Counted from the stretch's first letter, positions 1 to 6,020 are shown. The stretch: DNA of 9,174 nt from JADGGV01 sp035715725 (GCA_035715725.1 DASTKT010000097.1:1-9174); one strand, 5' to 3'. Made by a program: numbers and translations. The notes: generated from the letters alone by a model not told the origin.

Positions 1-21
1 CGGCCCGGATCATCCGGGCCG
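1..21 (-). terminator. Perfect inverted repeat, probable terminator of the copper protein gene
   Basis: Bases 1-10 and 12-21 are exact reverse complements around a single central C. In RNA this would fold as about 8 G/C pairs closed by an ATCAT loop. It begins 34 bases beyond the stop codon of the minus-strand cupredoxin gene, the right place for a transcription terminator. The bases that would hold a U-tract lie outside the window, so intrinsic termination cannot be confirmed. Read on the plus strand it is followed by a C-run rather than a T-run, which argues against a plus-strand terminator. It could also be a scattered palindromic repeat. Confidence 0.45.
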
Positions 22-55
22 CCCCCCGCTGCCGTTCGACCACCGGGCCGTGGCC

Positions 56-409
56 CTACTCCACCACGACCGTCCCGGTCATCTCCGGGTGGATGTTGCA
101 GTGGTAGGTGAACGTGCCTTTCGTCGCGAACGTCTGGTCGAACGCGGCGCCCTTCGCCTTCACGCCGCTGTCGAAGGCGCCGGCGTCCGACGTCACCGTG
201 TGCGAGCTGGGCCCGTCGTTGACCCAGTGGACCGTACCGCCCTGCGCGATCCGCACCTCCAACGGGCCGAACCGGTTATCGGTCATCCGCACCGTCGAGC
301 CCCCCGCCGCCGGGGTCCCGGTCGAGTCGCTACCGCTGCAGGCCAGGGGTACGACGGCGACGGCGAAGAGACAGGTCAGCCATCCGAGCGCTCGGGTCCG
401 CTTCCGCAT
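56..409 (-). CDS. Exported amicyanin/plastocyanin-like blue copper protein (cupredoxin)
   Basis: A 117-residue small electron-transfer protein that should bind one type 1 copper outside the cytoplasmic membrane. The N-terminus is basic (MRKRTR) and is followed by a hydrophobic stretch to about residue 23. Cys24 in VPLACSGS could be a lipidated cysteine, but Pro at -3 makes this an imperfect lipobox, so plain cleavage is possible. A Ser/Thr/Gly linker follows, then the cupredoxin fold (about 38-117). The expected copper ligands are all present: His70 (SSHTV), Cys104, His107 and Met110 in YHCNIHPEMTG. The C-x2-H-x2-M spacing matches amicyanins. The start at 409 is chosen because GGAGGT (414-419) lies four bases upstream; an in-frame start at 445 has no such support. 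Its electron partner is not in the window. It appears monocistronic, with its own leader upstream and a hairpin downstream. The fold and copper site are confident; the physiological role is unknown. Confidence 0.92.
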   Translation of the reverse strand: MRKRTRALGWLTCLFAVAVVPLACSGSDSTGTPAAGGSTVRMTDNRFGPLEVRIAQGGTVHWVNDGPSSHTVTSDAGAFDSGVKAKGAAFDQTFATKGTFTYHCNIHPEMTGTVVVE

Positions 410-426
410 CTGCACCTCCGGGGGTG

Positions 427-475
427 TAACCGGGAAACGCAACAAAAACCAGCGTAAACCAACGTCAGGTCCAAT
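427..475 (-). promoter_or_regulatory. A/T-richer leader with phased TGGTTT repeats upstream of the cupredoxin gene
   Basis: This stretch is clearly less GC-rich than its surroundings and lies 18-66 bases upstream of the cupredoxin start, where a promoter is expected. Read on the minus strand it holds TGGTTT at 456-461 and again at 446-451, exactly 10 bases apart, and a degenerate TGCGTTT at 435-441 a further 11 bases on. That is roughly one helical turn per copy, the spacing typical of direct-repeat regulator sites. A TTGGAC at 469-474 could be a -35 element, but no convincing -10 lies 16-18 bases from it. The assignment is positional; no regulator family is recognised. Confidence 0.3.
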
Positions 476-494
476 CCGCGCTTGCCGCGTGGGG

Positions 495-511
495 TTCCCG
501 CGGTGCGGGAA
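495..511. other. Stem-loop (7-bp perfect stem, 3-base loop) between the cupredoxin and ATPase genes
   Basis: TTCCCGC at 495-501 and GCGGGAA at 505-511 are exact reverse complements around GGT. On the minus strand it lies 83 bases past the ATPase stop codon and 86 bases before the cupredoxin start, so it could end ATPase transcription or sit in the cupredoxin promoter region. No U-tract follows on either strand, so an intrinsic terminator is not supported. A chance hairpin in GC-rich DNA is possible, although A/T pairs closing the stem on both sides make it a little more distinctive. Confidence 0.35.
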
Positions 512-517
512 GGGCGG

Positions 518-627
518 GATCGTGGGGTCGGTGCGGGGCGATCGTGGGGTCGGTGCGGGGCGATCGTGGGGTCGGCGCGGGGTGATCGCGGGGTCAGCGC
601 GCAGTGATCGTGGATGGAAGCGCGGGT
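518..627. repeat. 22-bp direct tandem repeat spanning the ATPase stop codon
   Basis: Five consecutive units start at 518, 540, 562, 584 and 606, each opening with GATCG. Units 1 and 2 are identical, unit 3 differs at two positions, and units 4 and 5 are progressively degenerate. The core reads GTGGGGTCGGTGCGGGG. The ATPase stop codon (594-596) falls inside unit 4, so the array runs from the end of the gene into the spacer. Because 22 is not a multiple of three, a unit gained or lost here would alter the end of the protein or the spacer length. The array merges with the 24-bp array next to it and probably shares its origin. Confidence 0.85.
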
Positions 628-2585
628 GGAGTCACGGCGGGGACCGCGGGTGGAGTCACGGCGGTCACCGCGGGTGGGATCGCGGTGGTGACCGCGGGTG
701 GGATCGCGGTGGTGCTAGCGGGAGCGGGCGCGGGAGCGGGCGCGGGCGTCGTCGCCGGGGCGGGGGCGCCGCACATGGCGCAGCAACGCCAGCCCGGCTC
801 GATGGGGGCGCCGCAGCGGCAGCGGCGCCGGAGCGTACGGCCGCAACGCGGGCAGGCGAGGAACTCGCGGCGGAGCGGAGCGGCGCAGTCCGGGCAGGCA
901 GGTGCCTCGTCGGCGAGGAGGGAGAGGAGCGGGCGGACCTCGTCGATGGTGGTGAGGCCGTCGGCGACCTTGCGCCATGCGTCCTGGCCGAGGGTCGCGG
1001 AACCGTCGGCGAGGGCGGCGTCGCGGAGCGCGTCGGTGGGGGCGCGGTGGAGGATGAGCTCGCGCATGCGGGCGTCGACGACGAGGAGCTCGAAGATGCC
1101 GATACGGCCGCGGTACCCTTCGCCGGCGCAGCGGGGGCAGCCGCGGGCATGGAAGTGCCGGACGGCGCGGGGCGGGAGCCCGAGTCGGGAGACCTCGTCA
1201 GGGGCGGCGGTGTGGGGGGCGCGGCAGTCCGGGCAGAGGCGCCGGACGAGGCGCTGCGCGAGGATGCCGATGAGCCCTCCGGCCACGAGGTAGGGCGGCG
1301 CGCCCATGTCGAGCAGGCGGGCGATGGAGGAGGGCGCGTCGTTCGTGTGGAGCGTGGAGAGGACCAGGTGGCCGGTGAGGGCGGCGGCCATTCCGACCTC
1401 GACGGTGGCGCGGTCGCGCATCTCGCCGACCATGATGATGTCGGGGTCCTGGCGAAGCACCGCGCGGAGCGCGCCGGCGAAGCCGAGGCCGGCCTTGCGG
1501 TGGACCTGGACCTGGGTGAGCCCTGCGAGGCGGTACTCGACGGGGTCCTCGAGGGTGACGACGTTGCGGCGCTCGCGGTCGAGGGCGCCGAGGGCGGCGT
1601 AGAGCGTCGTCGTCTTGCCGCTGCCGGTCGGTCCGGTGACGAGGAAGACGCCGTGCCCGCGGCCGAGGAGGTCGAGGAGCCGGGGGAGGTCGCGGCCGCC
1701 GAGGCCGAGGTCGACGAGGGGCTGGCCGGCATGGTCCGGGGCGAGGAGGCGGAGCACGACCTTCTCGGCGCCGTTGGCGGGGAGCGTGGAGACGCGGAGC
1801 CAGAGCTCGCGGCCGTCGACGCGGACGGTGCCGCGCCCGTCCTGGGGCCGGCGCTTCACGGCGATGTCGAGGCCGGCCATGATCTTGATGCGGGAGACGA
1901 CGGCGGGCGCGGTGTGGTCGGGGAGCCGGAGCAGCTCGCGGAGCACGCCGTCGACGCGGGCGCGGACGCGGACGGGGGCGCCGGGCTCGATGTGGACGTC
2001 GCTGGCGCGCGCGGCGGCGGCGCGCTGGAGGATGAGCTCGACGAGGGCGATGATGGGCGGGGCGTCGGCGGCCTGGCGGAGGTCGTCGTCGGAGCCGGCG
2101 GGCGGGGCCGGCACGGCCGGCGTCGGCAGCCGGCCGAGCACGGCCTGCACGTCGCGGGGGGCGTACGCCTCGGCGAGCGCGCGCTCGACGGCGGCGGGGA
2201 CCGCGACCGCGGGCTCGATGCGGCGGCCGGTCTGGAACTGGAGGTCGTCGAGGGCGGCGAGGTCGAGGGGGTCGGCCATGGCGACGCGGAGCGTCCGCTC
2301 GGTGGCGGCGAGAGGGAGCACGCGGAGCCGGCGGGCGAGCGCGGCGTCGACGAGGCGGAGCGCATCGGGCGCGGGCGCGAGGCTCGGGCCGGCGAACGGG
2401 ATGCGGAGCTGGGCGGCCAGCGCGCGGGCGACGGCCTCGGGCTCGAGGCCGCGGCGCACCAGGATCTCGCCGAGGCGCTCGCGGGTGCGGCGCTGCTCGT
2501 CGAGGGCGGCGTCGATATCGGCGTCGGAGACGGCTCCGGCGGCGACGAGGAGGCGGCCCAGCACGCGGGGCGTGGCTCGAGTCAT
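594..2585 (-). CDS. GspE/PilB-family secretion or pilus assembly ATPase with C-terminal double zinc ribbon
   Basis: A 663-residue cytoplasmic motor ATPase of the type II secretion/type IV pilus family, which hydrolyses ATP to drive pilin assembly or secretion. Residues 1-150 form an MshEN-type N-domain; two copies of its repeat (8-31 and 37-59) are separated by five residues, as in c-di-GMP-binding members. The motor domain (about 170-555) has Walker A GPTGSGKTT (318-326), the Asp box VTLEDPVEY (343-351), Walker B with Glu387 (382-391), the His box STLHTNDAP (410-418) and the zinc tetracysteine C451, C454, C483, C486. After the usual family end there are two more zinc ribbons (C564, C567, C578, C581; then C589, C591, C602, C605) and an Ala/Pro/Thr tail (610-660) made of repeats. 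ATG at 2585 is preferred, with GGAG 11 bases upstream; a GTG at 2597 would have no proper spacing. PilB and GspE cannot be told apart here, and no pseudopilin, secretin or PilC gene is adjacent. Confidence 0.93.
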   Translation of the reverse strand: MTRATPRVLGRLLVAAGAVSDADIDAALDEQRRTRERLGEILVRRGLEPEAVARALAAQLRIPFAGPSLAPAPDALRLVDAALARRLRVLPLAATERTLRVAMADPLDLAALDDLQFQTGRRIEPAVAVPAAVERALAEAYAPRDVQAVLGRLPTPAVPAPPAGSDDDLRQAADAPPIIALVELILQRAAAARASDVHIEPGAPVRVRARVDGVLRELLRLPDHTAPAVVSRIKIMAGLDIAVKRRPQDGRGTVRVDGRELWLRVSTLPANGAEKVVLRLLAPDHAGQPLVDLGLGGRDLPRLLDLLGRGHGVFLVTGPTGSGKTTTLYAALGALDRERRNVVTLEDPVEYRLAGLTQVQVHRKAGLGFAGALRAVLRQDPDIIMVGEMRDRATVEVGMAAALTGHLVLSTLHTNDAPSSIARLLDMGAPPYLVAGGLIGILAQRLVRRLCPDCRAPHTAAPDEVSRLGLPPRAVRHFHARGCPRCAGEGYRGRIGIFELLVVDARMRELILHRAPTDALRDAALADGSATLGQDAWRKVADGLTTIDEVRPLLSLLADEAPACPDCAAPLRREFLACPRCGRTLRRRCRCGAPIEPGWRCCAMCGAPAPATTPAPAPAPAPASTTAIPPAVTTAIPPAVTAVTPPAVPAVTPPALPSTITAR
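618..713. repeat. 24-bp in-frame tandem repeat encoding the ATPase tail
   Basis: Four units of 24 bases lie at 618-641, 642-665, 666-689 and 690-713; the last two differ by one base. On the minus strand they encode four eight-residue units of the type TTAIPPAV (residues 625-656 of the ATPase). The period is a multiple of three, so copy number can change without breaking the frame. The unit resembles the neighbouring 22-bp unit (both carry GATCG followed by a GG-rich stretch and GCGGG), suggesting one ancestral repeat with a two-base difference in period. Confidence 0.85.
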
Positions 2586-2622
2586 GGCGTGGAACACTCC
2601 GGATCGGCCGGGGCGGCGCCAT

Positions 2623-2758
2623 GCGCGGTCGGGCCGTCCGAAGCGGGACGGAGCCCGGTCGGCGCCGGGGCAGCGGCGGGGGATCCCGGCGCGCGCCCGG
2701 TCGGCGCCGGCGCCAGGACGCCGGTCCGGAATCCGGGAGCCTGCCCGGTCGACGCCGG
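2623..2758. repeat. Interspersed 16-bp repeat in the spacer upstream of the ATPase gene
   Basis: The 192-base spacer between the PAP2 stop and the ATPase start holds no gene that I can support. It carries GCCCGGTCGGCGCCGG at 2653-2668 and 2695-2710, a one-base variant at 2743-2758, and a weaker copy at 2623-2638. Copy-to-copy distances are 30, 42 and 48 bases, all multiples of six. The core GGTCGGYGC followed by G-runs is also the core of the 22-bp repeat at the other end of the ATPase gene. A short imperfect palindrome lies at 2726-2736. The spacer must contain the ATPase ribosome site (GGAG, 2597-2600) and perhaps a promoter, but no clear -35/-10 pair is visible. Confidence 0.55.
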
Positions 2759-2777
2759 TGCAGGGGCTCGTCCGGAT

Positions 2778-3485
2778 CTATCCGCCGCCGGGTGCGCGGT
2801 CGTGCAGCGGCGCGAACGTGCCGAGCGTCGCCGCGAGCCAGACGGCGCCGACGGCGAGCCCGGCGACGACGTCGGTGGGCCAGTGCACGGCGAGGTAGAT
2901 GCGGGAGTAGATGACGATGAGCCAGAAGAAGGCGGCGACGACGTAGCCCCAGCGGCCGTGGCCGGTCCGGTAGACGAGGTAGGCGGCGGTGAGCACGACG
3001 GCCGTGACGGCGATGGCGTGGCCGCTGGGGAAGGACGGCAGGGCGAACTGTCCGCGCAGCTCGAAGAGCGTGGGGCGGTTGCGGACGAGCGTGAACTTCA
3101 GCGCCGGGTTGAGGAGCGCGCTGCCGAGCTGGACGACGGCGAGGTGGGCGGCGCTGACGCGTCGCCCCTTGATCCAGAGCCAGACGGCGGCGATGGCAAC
3201 GATCGGCGCGAGGGAGTAGTTCGTGCCGAGCCAGGGCGCGGAGAGCATGACGACGTCGAGCGCCGGCGAGATGGTGGCGTGGACCCAGACGAGGATGGTC
3301 CGCTCCCAGGCGTCGCCGTTCCACCAGCCGAGGGCGCGGACGAGGAGACCGACGCCGACGCCGATGGCGTACGCCAGGATCCAGCCGCCGAGGAGCAGGA
3401 GCCAGGGGATGGCACGCAGGAGCGCGAGAGCGCGGATCGGCTCGGCGCGTGCGTCGGCGGGCTCTCTTCGGGCGCCTGTGTTCAC
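2778..3485 (-). CDS. PAP2-family membrane phosphatase (second of a tandem pair)
   Basis: A 235-residue integral membrane phosphatase, probably releasing phosphate from a lipid pyrophosphate or phosphatidate with its active site on the outer face. The three PAP2 signature blocks are intact: Lys130-x6-Arg137-Pro138, PSFPSGH (150-156, His156) and Ser194-Arg195 to His201 and Asp205 (SRIYLAVHWPTD). About six hydrophobic segments can be seen, starting near residue 21. The start is a GTG at 3483-3485 whose bases overlap the stop of the upstream phosphatase (GTGA), implying translational coupling. There is no strong ribosome site of its own. Likely substrates by family analogy are undecaprenyl pyrophosphate or phosphatidylglycerol phosphate, but PAP2 sequence alone does not fix specificity. 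It diverges considerably from its neighbour outside the catalytic blocks. Confidence 0.9.
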   Translation of the reverse strand: MNTGARREPADARAEPIRALALLRAIPWLLLLGGWILAYAIGVGVGLLVRALGWWNGDAWERTILVWVHATISPALDVVMLSAPWLGTNYSLAPIVAIAAVWLWIKGRRVSAAHLAVVQLGSALLNPALKFTLVRNRPTLFELRGQFALPSFPSGHAIAVTAVVLTAAYLVYRTGHGRWGYVVAAFFWLIVIYSRIYLAVHWPTDVVAGLAVGAVWLAATLGTFAPLHDRAPGGG

Positions 3486-4303
3486 GAGCTCGGTCCCGCG
3501 GCGCGCTTGGCCTCGGCGTCGAGGTCGTGCTCGACGGCGCGGACCTGCGGCCGGCGGTGGGCGAAGAAGCGGAGCGCCGTGATGCCGGTGGCGACGAACG
3601 CGAGCCAGGCGAGGCCGGCGAGGTAGCCGGCGACGACGTCGGACGGGTAATGCACACCGAGGTAGACGCGGCTGAGGCCGATCGCGACGATCAGGAGGAG
3701 CGCGAGGAGCCAGGTAACGACGCGGAGCGCGGTGCCGCTTTCGAGCCGGGAGACGAGGAGCGCGACGGCGGCGTAGGCGACGAAGGAGACCATGGCGTGG
3801 CCGGACGGGAACGAGGCCGAGCCGACGACCGTGAGCGGGTGCACGCTGCTCGGGCGGGGGCGAAGGAAGACGTCCTTCAGGGCGACGTTCAGGATGGAGG
3901 CGCCCAGGATGCCGACGAAGAGGAGCCCCGCGGAGTAGCGGTGGTCGGTGAGCCAGAGGAACGCGGCCGAGACGAGCATCAGCATCCAGAGCACGACGCC
4001 GGTGCCGAGCTGCGTGACCTGGAGCGCGACCGCGGTCAGGATCGCGGTCCGGTGCCGCGCGAACCATTGGAGGATCGCGTCGTCCGTGGGCGTGGTGGCG
4101 CCCTCGAGCACGACTTTGGCGAGCGCGACGAACGCCACGAGGGCGGCGGCGCCGAGGAACGCGATGGCCAGGAAGGCCAGGACGGCGGGGTAGAAGCCGC
4201 GGACGTGTTGCGCGACGAAGCGCAACGTCCGATAGATCACGTCCCAGAGACGTGCCCGCCAGCGGCGCGGCGCGGCGCGGCGTTCCATGCGGGTCGTGTT
4301 CAT
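3482..4303 (-). CDS. PAP2-family membrane phosphatase (first of a tandem pair)
   Basis: A 273-residue membrane phosphatase with a basic cytoplasmic N-terminus (1-36), a hydrophobic segment at 38-66 and about five further membrane spans. Catalytic blocks: Lys143-x6-Arg150-Pro151, SFPSGH (164-169, His169) and Ser211-Arg212 to His218 and Asp222 (SRVYLGVHYPSD). The C-terminus (247-273) is a charged tail. Expected activity is dephosphorylation of a lipid phosphate or pyrophosphate such as undecaprenyl pyrophosphate; this is family-level inference. It leads the pair and shares a GTGA overlap with the next gene. The start is uncertain: ATG at 4303 and ATG at 4288 are both possible, and neither has a clear Shine-Dalgarno sequence. 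The frame stays open far upstream, but there it lies antisense to the ABC ATPase gene, so that extension is rejected. Confidence 0.9.
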   Translation of the reverse strand: MNTTRMERRAAPRRWRARLWDVIYRTLRFVAQHVRGFYPAVLAFLAIAFLGAAALVAFVALAKVVLEGATTPTDDAILQWFARHRTAILTAVALQVTQLGTGVVLWMLMLVSAAFLWLTDHRYSAGLLFVGILGASILNVALKDVFLRPRPSSVHPLTVVGSASFPSGHAMVSFVAYAAVALLVSRLESGTALRVVTWLLALLLIVAIGLSRVYLGVHYPSDVVAGYLAGLAWLAFVATGITALRFFAHRRPQVRAVEHDLDAEAKRAAGPSS

Positions 4304-4329
4304 GGCGCGGTGGGCACGGAGCACGTTGC
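4304..4329. other. 26-bp divergent gap between the PAP2 pair and the ABC transporter operon
   Basis: The two operons start back to back with only 26 bases between their start codons (8 more codons of spacing if the phosphatase starts at 4288 and the ATPase at 4345). The ATPase ribosome site GGAG lies at 4318-4321, eight bases before its ATG at 4330. A gap this short cannot hold two complete promoters, so at least one promoter must lie within the opposite gene, or the transcripts must be nearly leaderless. No recognisable -10 or -35 elements are present. Confidence 0.6.
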
Positions 4330-5256
4330 ATGCCCGGGACAGCGATGATCGCATTCGAAGCGGTGACGAAGCGGTTCGGAGCCCGGCGCGGGCGGGGGGG
4401 CGTGGAGGCGCTCTCCCGCGTGACGCTGGAGGTGCCGGCCGGCGAGACGTGGGGCGTAGTGGGGCCGAACGGCGCGGGCAAGACGACGCTGTTCGCGCTG
4501 CTGCTGGGCTTTCTGCATCCGACGGACGGGCGCGTGCGGATCGCCGGCGAGGCGCCGCGCCGGTATCTCCGCCGGGACGGCGCGTCGTACCTGCCGGAGC
4601 GCTTCCGGCTCCCGCCCGAGTGGACGGTGCGGCCGACGCTGCTGGCGCTGGCAGGGCTCGAGGGGTACGCCGGCGCGGAGGCGCGGCAGCGCGCGGACGC
4701 GGCACTGGAGCGCTTCGGGCTCGAGCCGCACGCCGGCAAGGCGCTGGGCGCGCTCTCGCACGGGCTGCTGCAGCGCCTCGGCCTGGCGCAGGCGCTGCTG
4801 GGCGAGCACGACCTCGTCGTGCTGGACGAGCCGACCGAGGGGCTGGATCCGCTCTGGCGGATCCGGTTCCGCGCGGTGGTGGAGGAGCTGCGGAACGCCG
4901 GGCGGACGGTGCTGCTGGCGAGCCACGACCTGGCGGAGGTCGAGCGGCTCGCCGGGAAGGCGGTGCTGCTGGAGCGCGGGAAGGTGCGGGAGGTCCTGGA
5001 CCTGACGCCGGCCGGCGGGGAGCAGACGTACCGGCTGGAGCTGGCCGGGCCCGCGCCGGCGCTGCAGGAGGCGTTCCCGGGGGCGGAGCCGGTGGCCGGC
5101 GCGCGCGGCGCCTACCGCGTGCGGGCCGCGGACGCGGCGGAGCTGAGCCGGCGGCTGGCGGCGCTGCTGGACGCGGGCGCCGTCGTCGCCTCGGTCGCGC
5201 CGGCGGCCGAACCGCTGGAGGAGCGGGTGCGGCGCGCGCTGGGGAGGGAATCGTGA
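4330..5256 (+). CDS. ABC transporter ATP-binding protein (ABC-2 exporter type)
   Basis: A 308-residue nucleotide-binding subunit of an ABC exporter, acting on the inner face of the membrane with the permease encoded next. Visible elements are Walker A GPNGAGKT (45-52), a YLPE segment in the Q-loop region (87-90) as in GldA/CcmA-like ATPases, the signature LSHGLLQRL (142-150), Walker B with catalytic Glu LVVLDEPTEGLDP (162-173), D-loop, and H-loop His199 (ASHD). The signature is LSHGL instead of the usual LSGGQ/LSGGM. Residues 225-308 form an extra C-terminal region typical of this subgroup. The start at 4330 has GGAG eight bases upstream; an in-frame ATG at 4345 is less well placed. The last four bases overlap the permease start (GTGA). 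The substrate cannot be told from sequence. Confidence 0.93.
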   Translation: MPGTAMIAFEAVTKRFGARRGRGGVEALSRVTLEVPAGETWGVVGPNGAGKTTLFALLLGFLHPTDGRVRIAGEAPRRYLRRDGASYLPERFRLPPEWTVRPTLLALAGLEGYAGAEARQRADAALERFGLEPHAGKALGALSHGLLQRLGLAQALLGEHDLVVLDEPTEGLDPLWRIRFRAVVEELRNAGRTVLLASHDLAEVERLAGKAVLLERGKVREVLDLTPAGGEQTYRLELAGPAPALQEAFPGAEPVAGARGAYRVRAADAAELSRRLAALLDAGAVVASVAPAAEPLEERVRRALGRES

Positions 5257-6020
5257 GCGCGGCCGGGCTGGTGGGGCTCACGCTGCGCGCGCGCCGGCGC
5301 CGCCTGCTGGCGCTGGTGGCGTTCGCGGCGGTGTTCCTGGCCGCGGCGCTGACCGGCCGGGTGCTGGCGACGGGCGAGCACGGCCAGGTGGACGTGAACG
5401 TGCTGTTCGTGGTCGGCGGCCTGCCGCTGGCCTCCGGCCTCCTCGTGCTCGGCTGGATCCTCGGCCGCTACCCGCTGGTGGCGGTGCTCGTGCTGATGGC
5501 CGGGCTGGTCAGCCACGACCGCACCGAAGGGTACGCCCGCGTCTACGCGGTGCGCCCCACGTCGCTGCTCGGCATCTACGGCACGCGCTTCCTCGCGCTC
5601 GGCGCGGCGGCGTTCGCGCTGAGCGCGGTGCTGATGCCGACGTTCGACCTGATCATGCTCGGCGGGGAGTGGGCCGGCCCCGCCACGTTCGTCCTCATCC
5701 TGGCGTACGTCATCTGCTACGGCGGGCTCGTGGCGCTGCTGTCCGTGTGGACGCGCGGCGACGTGTGGATCGCGCTGCTGCTCGCGCTCCTCGCGCTCGT
5801 GTGGAACGCGCTCTCGCAGGCCGGGATGCTCGCCGGCGCGCCACCGGGGACCGTCGAGCTGATCACGTTCCTGCTCCCGCCGCAGGGGCAGTTCCTGCGC
5901 CTCGAGGGCGCGTTCGCCGGCGTGCAGCCGATCCCGTGGGACGCGTTCGCGTTCATCGCGGGGTACGGCGTGGTGATGCTCGCGCTGGCGGGGCTCTCGC
6001 TCGCGGGGCGGGAAGTCTGA
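5253..6020 (+). CDS. ABC-2-like transporter permease
   Basis: A 255-residue polytopic membrane protein that would form the translocation path for the preceding ATPase. Hydrophobic segments lie at roughly 18-38, 50-71, 74-87, 111-134, 143-165, 171-190 and 233-252, so six or seven spans. Between the third and fourth lies SHDRTEGYARVYAVRPTS (87-104), the amphipathic coupling segment seen in ABC-2 permeases (an acidic, glycine-containing turn followed by a proline-containing stretch). The start is GTG at 5253, overlapping the ATPase stop, with GGAGGG at 5243-5248 as ribosome site. It ends 18 bases before the convergent metalloenzyme gene. Substrate unknown; drug, lipid, polysaccharide or NosFY-like roles are all compatible. 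Confidence 0.88.
   Translation: MSAAGLVGLTLRARRRRLLALVAFAAVFLAAALTGRVLATGEHGQVDVNVLFVVGGLPLASGLLVLGWILGRYPLVAVLVLMAGLVSHDRTEGYARVYAVRPTSLLGIYGTRFLALGAAAFALSAVLMPTFDLIMLGGEWAGPATFVLILAYVICYGGLVALLSVWTRGDVWIALLLALLALVWNALSQAGMLAGAPPGTVELITFLLPPQGQFLRLEGAFAGVQPIPWDAFAFIAGYGVVMLALAGLSLAGREV

Noticed and set aside
518..713. Possible CRISPR array
   Set aside because: The units are directly adjacent without unique spacers, part of the array is coding, and no cas gene is present.
108..3626. A 1172-codon open frame on the plus strand
   Set aside because: It lies antisense to the cupredoxin, ATPase and PAP2 genes, all with intact family motifs. Its translation is a Glu/Gly/Arg/Asp-rich product of GC-rich codon structure with no recognisable domain.
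1198..3657. An 819-codon minus-strand frame overlapping the ATPase and PAP2 genes
   Set aside because: The product is almost entirely Arg/Pro/Ala, the usual out-of-frame shadow of high-GC coding sequence.
3449..4348. A 299-codon plus-strand frame antisense to the first PAP2 gene
   Set aside because: It has a charged low-complexity product and no domain, while the opposite strand has complete PAP2 catalytic blocks.
56..6020. Possible copper/nitrous-oxide (Nos) cluster, since a cupredoxin and a NosFY-like ABC pair occur together
   Set aside because: They are about 4 kb apart on opposite strands with unrelated genes between, there is no nosZ, nosD or nosL, and the ABC pair has no Nos-specific feature.
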